In this document: positions 1-8,097 of the stretch, in pieces
Numbering within the stretch: position 1 is the stretch's first letter
Layout: each line of letters opens with the position of its first letter
NCBI GenBank assembly: GCA_964534765.1
Contig: CAZHRJ010000066.1
Span: 1 to 16,668 of the forward strand
Origin: CAZHRJ01 sp964534765
Lineage (GTDB): Bacteria; Lindowbacteria; 2-12-FULL-62-27
Direction of reading: 5' to 3'
Length of the DNA stretch: 16,668 bases
The notes under the pieces: generated by a model
Database searches by the model: none
The model's input: the letters and a program-made list of their open reading frames with translations, nothing else
Told to the model about the DNA's origin: nothing
Position numbers and translations under genes: made by a program

Positions 1-61
1 GTGAGGAAACGGAACGGCCTATTCGCCGTCACCGCGCCTCACCTCGACTCTACCCATTCCA
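1..61. repeat. Palindromic intergenic repeat, copy 1 (cut by window edge)
   Basis: These 61 bases are identical to 9228-9288. Only the 3' end of the left arm (gtgagg) is inside the window; the right arm, cctcacctcgactctaccc, lies at 37-55. By comparison with the complete copy this is a hairpin with 19-bp arms and a 30-nt loop that itself can partly fold (acggc/gccgt). No protein is encoded. It looks like a dispersed REP- or MITE-like element. The bases that follow (61-110) do not match those that follow copy 2, so the shared unit ends here. Confidence 0.85.
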
Positions 62-134
62 CCCCAAATCCCATTTCTCCGTGCCTCCGTGTTCTCCGTA
101 GCCGGGTAGATGCGGCACATCCGATGGATGATTC

Positions 135-163
135 ATTTATGTAATTATAGTTACATATATAAT
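135..163 (+). promoter_or_regulatory. Promoter and possible operator of the Hsp70-TPR operon
   Basis: A perfect -10 hexamer TATAAT lies at 158-163 in an AT-rich patch within otherwise GC-rich DNA. No good -35 box is visible at the right spacing; tttatg at 136-141 is the best placed. The spacer contains an interrupted palindrome, atgtaa (139-144) and ttacat (151-156) around a 6-nt centre, which is where a repressor or activator would bind. Transcription would start near 170, giving a leader of about 55 nt. The promoter call is by pattern only. Confidence 0.5.
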
Positions 164-207
164 GAATTGGACAAATCCGTCTCGACGGGCGAAACTGTGG
201 ACATAAA

Positions 208-219
208 AAAAGGAGGTGA
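208..219 (+). promoter_or_regulatory. Near-perfect Shine-Dalgarno site
   Basis: The run aaaggaggtgag matches the full anti-Shine-Dalgarno complement over about ten bases and sits about nine bases before the ATG at 226. It fixes the start of the Hsp70-like gene and predicts strong translation initiation for the first gene of the operon. Confidence 0.85.
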
Positions 220-225
220 GGGAAG

Positions 226-2604
226 ATGAACATTTTACAACGCCACAGCGTTTCTCCCCACCCGGCATTCGGCGTCGATCTGGGAACGGCCAGATCCGGC
301 ATCGCCATCGCGACCCGAGGCGCAGACGCGGCGGTCGAGTCGGTGCCCATGCGCAAAAATCCACTGGGCTTCCGCCTGCCGTCGCTCGTCGTCACGCGCG
401 CGGTGAACGGGCGTGTTCAGACCTTCGCCGGCGACGAAGCCTGCGAGCGGCTGCACGACCCCCACGCCCGGACATTTTCATCGGCCAAATCGAACCTCGG
501 CCTTGCCGTCCCGTTTCTTCATGGCCTGACAACGGGATTCGCCAAACCCACCGCCGTGCTCCTGCGCATCCTCGAGATTCTGTTTCGCCGCGCCAGGCAG
601 CATACCGGCGTCGATCCCCAGGGCTCGCCGCTCTCGATTGCCGTTCCCGCGTCTCTGCCGGCGTCGGCGCGCCTGGAAATTCTGTCGGTGGCGGCCAAAA
701 TCGGCGTGAAGACGTCGCCGGAGTTTATGGTCGAGGAGCCGATTGCCGTTCTCCTCGACGCCCTCTATGGACCTGCGCCCATGCCGATGCCCGCCAAGAA
801 CCCATTTACCGCCTGCGTTTACGACATCGGCGCCGGCACCTGCGATGTCGCGCTGTTCTCAGTCGGCCGCGAAACTGCCGGCAATCCGGCCATTCGAACG
901 CTCGCCATCGGCGATTACGACATGCTGGGCGGAGATAATTTCGATCTCGCCATCGCCCAGCGCCTGCTCCTGCCCGCCTGCCTTTCCGAGGCGACGCCCT
1001 CGCCGCTCACGGAAATCCTGTTCATCCGAAAAAACATGCTCGCCGCACGCCGCATCAAAGAACGGCTGTGCGACGCCGTCACGGAACATCTGACCCGCGC
1101 CGGCAAATCGGCGGCCAACACGCCTCCGCTCGAATACCCGGAACTGGAAGTGACCGCTCGAACCTTCGAAGTTAGCACGGCGGATGTGGTCATCCCCGCT
1201 CAAACCGTTCGGGTGACGACCCGGCAGATGATCGAGGCCTTGCGGCCGTTTTTGAGCATGGATCCGGAGGAGGTCGAAATCGTGGAGGGACGCTGGATCG
1301 GTTCGCTCCTGGGACCCCTCCATTTTACTCTGGGCAAGGCCGGCCGCGTCGTCTCCGATCTTGACATCCTGATCCTTTCCGGCGCAGCCTGCCGGGCGCC
1401 GTTCGTTCCTTATTTGTTGTCCGTCGATTGCGCGAGCAAGGGTCTGGATCCCGACCGGATCGTCCACACCGATCTGGATCAGGCCGTCCAGCGGGGCGCC
1501 GCCATCCACGCTTGGCGCCTCGCCGCCACCGGCCAACCCCCCGTTACCCCCATCCTCGGCGCCGATATCGGCCTTCGGGTCTACGGCGGAAGATACGAGC
1601 GGCTGATCGCCGCCGGAACGATTCTGCCGTGCGCCGAACAACGGCTTGAAAATATGTTCTCCGTGCCGGAGCAGAATCTGGACAAGGTGGTGGTCGAAGT
1701 TTACGCCGCGCGCCGCAGCGGCGCAAAACCGTCGACCCTCATGCGCCAGGCGATTGAACTTCCGCCCAACACACCGGCCGGCGAGCCGGTTTCCGTTTCG
1801 ATCGCCGTTGATCAGGGCAAGGTCATCACGCTGAACGCGGCGCTGGCGCGCCATCCCAACCGAAGCCTGCGGATGGTGGGCGAGGAAATCTGGCTGACAG
1901 GCCGGGGCAGGCCGGAGACGGCGGCGCTGAAGGAGAGCCGGGACAAAGTCCGGCGCACCGTAGAAAAGACCGGCATGCCGGCGCTGCGTGACCTCATGGA
2001 TTGGGCCGCCGCCGAATATCGCCGGCGCACGAGCGACTCGCTCAACACGGCTTACGAGATCGTCATCGGCGCGCTCGATGTCCATCCCGAAACCGCCAAG
2101 GCATGGAACCTTTTGGGGTTGGTCTGCGAAGCGCAGAACCGGCGACTGTTTGCCGAGCAATATTTTCGGCAGGCCGTCAAACACGAACCTCGATGCGCCG
2201 CCTACCGCGCCAACCTCGGCTGGATCCTGCTCGAAATGAACCGCGGCCAGGAAGCGCAGACGATGCTGGCCGCCGCCTATGCGCTCGATTTCGCCGAACC
2301 CTACATTGCGGAATTGTACGCGAGGGCCATCGATGCCGACGGAGAATACGAGACGGCCAAACAGGTTCGACTTGACACGATCAGGGAAAACACACCGGCA
2401 TCGAGCCGCCTCTCCGGCGCCCGCGCCTCATGGCTGGCTCGCCTCTACGAGGGCGTGGGCGACGTTGAGCATGCCGAAATCATGCGCCGGCTGGAGGCGA
2501 AATCGGACGACGCCGCATCCGACGTGGGCCACGTCGACGCCGGCGCCGACCGCGAGGCGCTGCTGGCGGGCGCCGAATCGCCGTCGCGGGAGACGGCGGT
2601 GTGA
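226..2604 (+). CDS. Hsp70/DnaK-like ATPase with C-terminal TPR repeats
   Basis: This 792-residue protein has an Hsp70 nucleotide-binding domain (about 13-435). Phosphate-1 is FGVDLGTARSG (15-25), connect-1 is VPASLPASARL with VEEPIA (140-174), phosphate-2 is VYDIGAGTCDVAL (198-210), LGGDNFD is at 234-240, and the adenosine-site strand ILILSGAACRAPFVPYL is at 381-397. The counterparts of DnaK K70, E171, D194 and T199 appear as K88, E171, D200 and T205, so ATPase activity is expected. Residues 440-560 resemble the beta-sandwich substrate-binding domain (ILGADIGLRVYGG, LIAAGTILP). The usual helical lid is replaced by TPR-like helices (about 605-720) and a disordered tail. It is probably a cytoplasmic chaperone-like ATPase whose TPRs dock partners. 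It heads an operon with a membrane protein and a WD40 protein, and its stop overlaps the next start by four bases. The family assignment is firm; the client is unknown. Confidence 0.9.
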   Translation: MNILQRHSVSPHPAFGVDLGTARSGIAIATRGADAAVESVPMRKNPLGFRLPSLVVTRAVNGRVQTFAGDEACERLHDPHARTFSSAKSNLGLAVPFLHGLTTGFAKPTAVLLRILEILFRRARQHTGVDPQGSPLSIAVPASLPASARLEILSVAAKIGVKTSPEFMVEEPIAVLLDALYGPAPMPMPAKNPFTACVYDIGAGTCDVALFSVGRETAGNPAIRTLAIGDYDMLGGDNFDLAIAQRLLLPACLSEATPSPLTEILFIRKNMLAARRIKERLCDAVTEHLTRAGKSAANTPPLEYPELEVTARTFEVSTADVVIPAQTVRVTTRQMIEALRPFLSMDPEEVEIVEGRWIGSLLGPLHFTLGKAGRVVSDLDILILSGAACRAPFVPYLLSVDCASKGLDPDRIVHTDLDQAVQRGAAIHAWRLAATGQPPVTPILGADIGLRVYGGRYERLIAAGTILPCAEQRLENMFSVPEQNLDKVVVEVYAARRSGAKPSTLMRQAIELPPNTPAGEPVSVSIAVDQGKVITLNAALARHPNRSLRMVGEEIWLTGRGRPETAALKESRDKVRRTVEKTGMPALRDLMDWAAAEYRRRTSDSLNTAYEIVIGALDVHPETAKAWNLLGLVCEAQNRRLFAEQYFRQAVKHEPRCAAYRANLGWILLEMNRGQEAQTMLAAAYALDFAEPYIAELYARAIDADGEYETAKQVRLDTIRENTPASSRLSGARASWLARLYEGVGDVEHAEIMRRLEAKSDDAASDVGHVDAGADREALLAGAESPSRETAV

Positions 2605-3596
2605 TCAGGACGTTGCGGCGTTTGGCGGACAGCTCGATGCGGCGGCCGGCCGATATCGTGGAGAGGGGACGGCCGCTGATAGTATTCATTACCTGCTACA
2701 TGATGTACACATTCAGCAGTTGCGTTCTCGTCCTGCTGGCGTTCTATGAAACCTACCCTCGATTCGAGCTTCAACATTATTTTTATGCCGCCGCGTCAGT
2801 GCTGCTGGCCGTTCACTTGACGACGAAAGTACTTTGCTTATCATTCCCCGAAGCCAGAGCTCTGGCGCGCGTCCGAACCGCCGCCACCGGGCCGCCGGTC
2901 AAATCGTGGATGGAAACGGGCGTCGAATTCTGCTACCGGACGGCGCCGGCCGCGTTGATTCTGATGTTCAGTCGGCTGACGTACGGAACCGACACCGGCG
3001 CGCGCCTTTTGTATACCGTCGCGGCTATGCTCGTCGCCGATCTGCTCATCCAAAAATGTCTCGGCATCCTCATGCGACCTCCAAATATAGCCGCATGGCC
3101 AATCCTTCTCTTCTGCGAAATTTGTAGCGCTGTCCCACTTAATACGGTCATCCTGATTTTTTGTTTCTATATAAAAAAATCCGGCATGCTGAAGATGACG
3201 GGAATCCCATTCTATATCTATATCGCCGTCTTGATTCTTTTGGTCGACGCCTTGCTGAGGGTCGGCGCGCGCCTCGGACGCAGGCCGGCCGCGCCCCCGC
3301 CGGCGGTGAATGTTTCCGGATCGATGTACAGTCCCGAGACGTACCGAAACGGCGGCGAACAAATCCGGCAGGCGGCCGGACTGATCTCGGAACTGCCGCC
3401 CCATCTGCAGCCTCAGATCCGCACCATCGCACAGATGGTCTTCCGATCCACCCTCTTTGCCGCCCGCGGATTGTACGACCCCACACACCCGAGCCTTCCC
3501 AAGTCGTCCCAACGAAACCTGAAGCCGCGCCGGCCGCCGGACGACCCCAAGCTCGATGCGCTCGGAAAATATTTGGATACTGTCGCTCATGGATGA
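2601..3596 (+). CDS. Polytopic membrane protein of unknown function
   Basis: This 331-residue protein starts at a GTG that overlaps the preceding stop (GTGA), the classic arrangement for translational coupling; no ATG is better placed. About six hydrophobic segments are visible, near residues 25-47, 58-79, 112-126, 134-155, 164-190 and 198-218. They are followed by a hydrophilic, proline-rich C-terminal region of about 105 residues, probably cytoplasmic. I do not recognise a family. The position between an Hsp70-like ATPase and a membrane-anchored WD40 protein, with overlaps on both sides, suggests it is the membrane component of a complex formed with them. That role is inferred from context only. 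Confidence 0.8.
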   Translation: MIRTLRRLADSSMRRPADIVERGRPLIVFITCYMMYTFSSCVLVLLAFYETYPRFELQHYFYAAASVLLAVHLTTKVLCLSFPEARALARVRTAATGPPVKSWMETGVEFCYRTAPAALILMFSRLTYGTDTGARLLYTVAAMLVADLLIQKCLGILMRPPNIAAWPILLFCEICSAVPLNTVILIFCFYIKKSGMLKMTGIPFYIYIAVLILLVDALLRVGARLGRRPAAPPPAVNVSGSMYSPETYRNGGEQIRQAAGLISELPPHLQPQIRTIAQMVFRSTLFAARGLYDPTHPSLPKSSQRNLKPRRPPDDPKLDALGKYLDTVAHG

Positions 3597-4956
3597 TCGA
3601 AAATTGGCGGGTATCGCATTCTCCGTCATCTTGCTCGCCATCCTCGCGCTTCTTTCACCGATCTTCTACCGGCACTACACACATCCGAACGCCAATGACG
3701 GACGGCCGAGCGGCGACCAGATCGCGACCGGCCGGCGCTCATCCGGCGTCGGGCAAGAAACACCCAATGACGCCGTCGCCGACACGGAGGACCAAAAATC
3801 GCGGGAAGAAGCCCGGCGGGGGCTGCGAGAGCTTGATGAATTGCTGAAAAAAATGGAGACTGAGCGACGGAAAAAACATCCGCCGCCGAGGTCCGTAGAG
3901 GATGTATTTCCGGATTTGCCGCTTCGGGATTCTGAGCCTCGATATGCAGCCGGCATCCGGCCGCAGGGCAATACTCAGGACGAGTCATTCTCCATGCCGA
4001 GGCGGCCGGATGGCGGCCAGATGGATACATCCGAACCGGAGGCTTCTCCCAGGCACACCTTGACCGGTCATACCGGCGGCATCGCGGCGATGGTCTATTC
4101 GCCGACCGGCAGAATACTCGTGTCCGGCGGATACGACCGGACGATGAGGATCTGGGACGCGGAACATGGGACGCTGCTCCAAACGATCACGGTTCTGGAG
4201 GATGTCGAAGGCTATGTGACGTCCGTGACCATTTCGCCGGACGAAGCGTGGGTGGCGGCGGGAAGTTCGAACGAAGAGGTCAAGATTTGGCGCGTGGAGG
4301 ACGGATCGTTGGTGCAAACGATCCGATGGCGCGATCAGATTGAAGCGCCTTCCAGATATGTGTCATTTTCTCCGGACGGCCGATACTTGGCCGTATCGGG
4401 CGGCTGGGGAAAGGAGGCGGTGAGGATATGGAATGTCGCCGGCGGCGACTTGTATCGCACCTTGGAATGGTCGGAGCATGCGGCGCATTTCATGTCTTTT
4501 TCACCGGACGGACATTCCATTGCCGCAGCCCCGTTGTATCACCGCATTATTTCCATATGGGATCTGGCGACCGGCCAAAACGTACAAACCTATGGATTCC
4601 GTGACCTGTCGGATGTGTTCGCCTATTCGTGGAGCGGCCGGAAAGCGGCAACGGCATCGCGTGAATGGGGGGCTGGTTGGAAAATACGGATCTGGGATCT
4701 GGAAAACGATGTGGTGATCCAGAAATTCACTGCGCACAAGGATACCGTGAAGTCGATGGCGTTTTCGCCGGATGGCCGGATCCTGGCGACAACGGGTTCG
4801 GACCGGATGGTGAGGATTTGGGATGTGGAAAGCGGCCGGCAGATTCGAACATTCCATGGACGCGGAGACGTTATCCATGTCATGGCGTTTTCACCGTGCG
4901 GCCGGACGATCGCGTTTGCCGCCGCGAATGGTTCGATTCAGATATGGGATAGATGA
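3589..4956 (+). CDS. Membrane-anchored seven-bladed WD40 repeat protein
   Basis: I take the ATG at 3589 (455 residues), which overlaps the upstream stop by eight bases; an in-frame ATG at 3556 would add 11 residues with a longer overlap. Residues 5-27 form one hydrophobic segment, followed by a charged, probably coiled-coil stretch rich in E, K and R (about 67-98) and a linker. From about residue 157 to the C-terminus there are seven WD40 repeats. Their typical endings are MRIWDA, VKIWRV, VRIWNV, ISIWDL, IRIWDL, VRIWDV and IQIWDR, and most have SFSPDG or similar at the repeat start. Seven blades make a closed propeller, a protein-binding platform. The first hydrophobic segment could anchor it in the membrane or act as an uncleaved signal. 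It ends the three-gene operon. Partner and function are unknown. Confidence 0.9.
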   Translation: MDDRKLAGIAFSVILLAILALLSPIFYRHYTHPNANDGRPSGDQIATGRRSSGVGQETPNDAVADTEDQKSREEARRGLRELDELLKKMETERRKKHPPPRSVEDVFPDLPLRDSEPRYAAGIRPQGNTQDESFSMPRRPDGGQMDTSEPEASPRHTLTGHTGGIAAMVYSPTGRILVSGGYDRTMRIWDAEHGTLLQTITVLEDVEGYVTSVTISPDEAWVAAGSSNEEVKIWRVEDGSLVQTIRWRDQIEAPSRYVSFSPDGRYLAVSGGWGKEAVRIWNVAGGDLYRTLEWSEHAAHFMSFSPDGHSIAAAPLYHRIISIWDLATGQNVQTYGFRDLSDVFAYSWSGRKAATASREWGAGWKIRIWDLENDVVIQKFTAHKDTVKSMAFSPDGRILATTGSDRMVRIWDVESGRQIRTFHGRGDVIHVMAFSPCGRTIAFAAANGSIQIWDR

Positions 4957-5109
4957 AATCGCCCGTCCGACGGCCGGCGTTTCGCCTATGAAAAAGGGCA
5001 TTGCCCGACAATGTAGACAAGAAGAAAGGGGGGATCGACCATACTTTTCGTCAGTTCTGCTGTTGACAAAGAAACTGAACGTCTATAAATTATGAATGAG
5101 GAGGAACGT
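4957..5109 (+). promoter_or_regulatory. Intergenic gap with promoter of the first restriction-modification system
   Basis: TTGACA at 5063-5068 is a perfect -35 box. The -10 box is TATAAA at 5084-5089 (15-nt spacer) or the overlapping TAAATT at 5086-5091 (17-nt spacer). AGGAGG at 5099-5104 lies five bases before the ATG at 5110. I see no convincing terminator for the upstream operon: gggcattgccc at about 4995 is too short and has no T-run. No controller-type operator repeat is evident. Confidence 0.6.
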
Positions 5110-6465
5110 ATGAGGTCTCTTGAAGCGACGTGTGAACGGCCACTCCCGTTTAACTTGGCGGCGAAGGCCAATGGGAGTGGAATGTCTTTCAATGACCCCG
5201 CTTTCATGGATAACCGGTCAGCTCCGGTTCATCGGTGGGTCCCGTGGATTGCCGGGTTCTCGGGAGCCTTTGTGGATTCGGTCCTTGCGGCTTACTTGGG
5301 TCGTCGCAAGTCGGCTGTTGTTCTTGATCCCTTCGCCGGGGTTGGGACAACACTTATTCAGTCCGCGATCCGTGGCCACAACGTCGTCGGCTTCGAGATC
5401 AATCCCTATGCGGCCCTCGCGGCGGAAGCAAAGCTGAAGGCTCTTAGCGTGGAAAGGAAGTCTCTCGACGCTGCCATCGAGACGATGCGGTTGGATGCGC
5501 GCTCGTGGCGCAATGGTCGAGCTGATGCGAATGCGGCGCCACCATCCTTCCGGTCTCGTATCCCCTTCTACAGCCTGAAGGTTGAAAAGCAAGTGTTGCA
5601 CGCGCTCGCGTTCATATCGAAGATCAATGACGATTGCGTGCGCAGGCTTTTCCAGGTCGCGTTTGGTTCTGTGATGGTGTCATTCTCGAATTATACCTAT
5701 GAGCCATCGCTGTCTTCGCGCCCGGGCGCCGGCAAGCCGCTTATCGAAGATGCGGACGTGGCTGCAACGCTACTGGAGAAGTTGCAGCACATGCGAACCG
5801 ATATCGAATGGCTCCGATCCGAAGCAAACGGAACCAGGCCGGGAAACGGGCGCGTCTACAACGAAGACTTTTTTACGGGGAACCGGCGGATGGGAAGCGG
5901 ATCGGTTGACTTGATGGTCACTTCGCCTCCCTATCTCAACAACTACCACTATGCGCGCAACACTCGCCCACAATTATATTGGCTTGGCCTCATCTCATCG
6001 CCGGAGGAACAGAGGCCGCTGGAAGAAAGAAACTTCGGGACATTTTGGCAGATCGCCAGAGAAAAAAATCACGTTCCGCTTGCCCTGGAACATCGCGGCC
6101 TGGAGCGCATCCTTGCCCGGCTTCGGAAACTCAACCTGGAGAAAGGGCAATACGGCGGGTGCGGTTGGGCGAACTATGCCGCCTCCTACTTCAACGATTG
6201 CGACCGATTCCTTGCGGCGCTCAGGCGGATTCTTGCTCGCGGTGGAACCGGGGTGATCGTCGTAGGGAACTCAATTCTGCAAGGGGTCAACGTTCCGGTT
6301 CAGGACTTGATCGCCGACATTGCCAGGATGCACGGCTTGGCAGTCGTTGGTATCTACCGCATCCGCGACAAGCGCGTGGGCAACTCGATCACGGCCTCAT
6401 CGGTGCGGAGCGGCACAAACAAGGCGACGTTGGACGAATCGGCCGTTGTTGTTCGCAGGCGGTAG
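5110..6465 (+). CDS. Type II DNA amino-methyltransferase (N4-cytosine/N6-adenine)
   Basis: This 451-residue protein transfers a methyl group from S-adenosylmethionine to an exocyclic amino group in DNA. The AdoMet-binding motif DPFAGVGTT is at 73-81, followed by the acidic strand end VVGFEINPYAA (92-102). The catalytic motif TSPPYLNNYHY is at 271-281; the serine form (SPPY) is typical of N4-cytosine enzymes. Motif I precedes motif IV with about 190 residues between them, which probably hold the target-recognition region (alpha-like order). An ATG at 5092 is in frame, but it lies on the -10 region and before the AGGAGG, so 5110 is the better start. The gene directly precedes an Eco29kI-type endonuclease with a nine-base gap and presumably protects its site. 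Modified base and sequence specificity cannot be read from the protein. Confidence 0.88.
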   Translation: MRSLEATCERPLPFNLAAKANGSGMSFNDPAFMDNRSAPVHRWVPWIAGFSGAFVDSVLAAYLGRRKSAVVLDPFAGVGTTLIQSAIRGHNVVGFEINPYAALAAEAKLKALSVERKSLDAAIETMRLDARSWRNGRADANAAPPSFRSRIPFYSLKVEKQVLHALAFISKINDDCVRRLFQVAFGSVMVSFSNYTYEPSLSSRPGAGKPLIEDADVAATLLEKLQHMRTDIEWLRSEANGTRPGNGRVYNEDFFTGNRRMGSGSVDLMVTSPPYLNNYHYARNTRPQLYWLGLISSPEEQRPLEERNFGTFWQIAREKNHVPLALEHRGLERILARLRKLNLEKGQYGGCGWANYAASYFNDCDRFLAALRRILARGGTGVIVVGNSILQGVNVPVQDLIADIARMHGLAVVGIYRIRDKRVGNSITASSVRSGTNKATLDESAVVVRRR

Positions 6466-6474
6466 CCGGCATTG

Positions 6475-7086
6475 ATGAAGCCGCTTGGCGAAGAAGTTTT
6501 CAATCCTCTCGATAAGACGAACCTGGCGGAGAGCGTCAGGGATCACCTGCTCAAACGCCCGGTTGGTCAGTTGCCGCCAGACAGATTTATGGGGGCCGGG
6601 ATATATGCCATCTACTACACTGGCGGGTTCCATGCCTATCGAAAGATCGCGAGGACTGCGCCGAGCGACGAGTTGGCCATCCCCATTTACGTCGGTAAGG
6701 CCGTCCCGGCAGGATCAAGGAAGGGCGGCTACTGCCTTGGCGCTGATCTCGCTGATGTTTTGCATCGGAGACTGTCGGAACACGCCTCCTCAATCGAGAT
6801 GGCGCAAAACCTGAAACTCGCCGATTTCAAATGCCGCCATCTCCTCGTCGATGACATCTGGATACCCCTCGGCGAGTCGTTGCTGATCGAGACGTTCAGG
6901 CCGGTGTGGAACATGCTTGTTGACGGGTTCGGCCACCATAACCAGGGGAAAACTCGGAGAGGCCAAAAGAAATCGGCGTGGGATACTCTTCATCCTGGGA
7001 GACCGTGGGCCGAAAGAGTGAAGCGACCCAACGACAAATCTCCCGAGCAGATCACAAAGGAAGTTGTTGCCTACCTCCGCGGGTAA
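6475..7086 (+). CDS. Eco29kI-family GIY-YIG type II restriction endonuclease
   Basis: This 203-residue protein is close to the usual length of the family (Eco29kI is about 214). The GIY-YIG core is clear: GIYAIYYTG at 42-50, IYVGKA at 71-76, LHRRLSEH at 96-103, LLIETFRPVWN at 136-146, then a basic tail with GHHNQGKTRRGQ. Y44, Y72, R99, H103, E139 and N146 match the catalytic tyrosines, arginine, histidine, glutamate and asparagine of the family, so it should be active. Family members cut CCGCGG, but a homologue could differ. A TTG at 6472 directly precedes the ATG chosen here. The gene follows the methyltransferase by nine bases, so the pair is a complete restriction-modification system under the promoter at 5063. 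Confidence 0.88.
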   Translation: MKPLGEEVFNPLDKTNLAESVRDHLLKRPVGQLPPDRFMGAGIYAIYYTGGFHAYRKIARTAPSDELAIPIYVGKAVPAGSRKGGYCLGADLADVLHRRLSEHASSIEMAQNLKLADFKCRHLLVDDIWIPLGESLLIETFRPVWNMLVDGFGHHNQGKTRRGQKKSAWDTLHPGRPWAERVKRPNDKSPEQITKEVVAYLRG

Positions 7087-7140
7087 GCATAAAATTCAGA
7101 TTTTGGATGATCAAATAAGATAATGAGCAGGGTGGGAGAT

Positions 7141-8097
7141 ATGAACACAAGAATTACACGGCAAATCAACGGCGCAACCTGCAAACTTTTTCTGGCTGAT
7201 TGTTTCTCATGGATGCGCGAGCAAATTCCAGAAACCGTTCAAGCCATCGTGACCGATCCTCCCTACGGATTGAAGGAATACACGGAAGACGAGAAAATCA
7301 AACTGCGCAACGGCCGGGGCGGCGTCTGGCGGATCCCGCCCTCTTTCGACGGCTGCAAGCGCAGTCCGCTTCCGAGATTTACCGTGCTGACCGATGAGGA
7401 CAGGGAAAAACTGAAAATATTTTTCGTGGAATTCGCATCCTGCGCGCACAGGGTTCTGGTCCCCGGAGGCCACGTGTTCATCGCAACAAATCCACTGCTT
7501 TCTTATCTGGTCTATGAACCTCTGCTGAAAGCCGGATTTGAGAAACGGGGTGAAATCGTCCGGCTGGTGCAGACCTTGCGGGGAGGCGACCGGCCCAAAA
7601 ATGCTCACGAAGAATTTCCGGATGTGACGGTGATGCCGAGATCCTCCTGGGAGCCTTGGGGGCTTTTTCGAAAACCCTGCGAAGGAAGAGTTCAGGACAA
7701 TTTACGAAAATGGAAGACGGGGGGACTCCGCCGCGTGTCAGGCGAGTTGCCTTTCTCGGACGTCATCCTCTCATCTCCGACAAGGCCGGAAGAGCGAACG
7801 CTTGCGCCGCATCCTTCTCTGAAACCCCAATCCTTCATGCGGCAAATCGTCCGCGCCGCTTTGCCTATGGGGAAAGGCGTCGTCCTCGATCCATTCATGG
7901 GCGGCGGGTCGACGATTGCGGCGGCCGCGGCGATCGGCTATGACAGCATCGGCATTGAATCTGACGCCGAATTTTTCAGGATCGCCGGACAGGGAATCCC
8001 CAAACTGGCGCGGTTGCCCCAATCACTCGTCGTTTGCCGTCGAACCAACCGGCCGATGCTGCTCAGATTGAAGAAAGTCGCCCATGCCGTTCGATAG
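7141..8097 (+). CDS. Type II DNA amino-methyltransferase, beta motif order
   Basis: The catalytic motif VTDPPYGL (37-44) comes first and the AdoMet motif VVLDPFMGGGST (247-258) near the C-terminus, with HPSLKPQSF (224-232) just before it. This is the beta arrangement seen in M.RsrI- and M.HinfI-type enzymes. The region between (about 55-220) should contain target recognition; WRIPPSFDGC and SSWEPWGLFRKP stand out there. DPPY occurs in both N6-adenine and N4-cytosine enzymes, so the modified base is open. Start choice: 7141 is preceded by ggtgggag; an in-frame ATG at 7123 would add six residues. The stop overlaps the following putative endonuclease gene by 14 bases, so this is a second restriction-modification pair, 54 bases after the first. 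Confidence 0.87.
   Translation: MNTRITRQINGATCKLFLADCFSWMREQIPETVQAIVTDPPYGLKEYTEDEKIKLRNGRGGVWRIPPSFDGCKRSPLPRFTVLTDEDREKLKIFFVEFASCAHRVLVPGGHVFIATNPLLSYLVYEPLLKAGFEKRGEIVRLVQTLRGGDRPKNAHEEFPDVTVMPRSSWEPWGLFRKPCEGRVQDNLRKWKTGGLRRVSGELPFSDVILSSPTRPEERTLAPHPSLKPQSFMRQIVRAALPMGKGVVLDPFMGGGSTIAAAAAIGYDSIGIESDAEFFRIAGQGIPKLARLPQSLVVCRRTNRPMLLRLKKVAHAVR

Noticed and set aside
859..2184. Long 441-codon open frame on the minus strand opposite the Hsp70-like gene
   Set aside because: It lies wholly antisense to a gene with clear Hsp70 motifs. Its composition (rich in R, G, D, Q) is typical of a GC-driven shadow frame, and no domain is recognisable.
2841..3641. 266-codon minus-strand frame opposite the membrane protein gene
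   Set aside because: The plus-strand gene has overlapping starts and stops with both neighbours and clear membrane helices. The antisense frame shows no domain.
4990..5008. Hairpin gggcattgccc as a terminator after the WD40 gene
   Set aside because: The stem is 4-5 bp with almost no loop, and no T-run follows.
5092..5109. Upstream ATG at 5092 as the start of the first methyltransferase
   Set aside because: It directly adjoins the -10 element and would be read without a ribosome site, whereas AGGAGG is ideally placed for the ATG at 5110.
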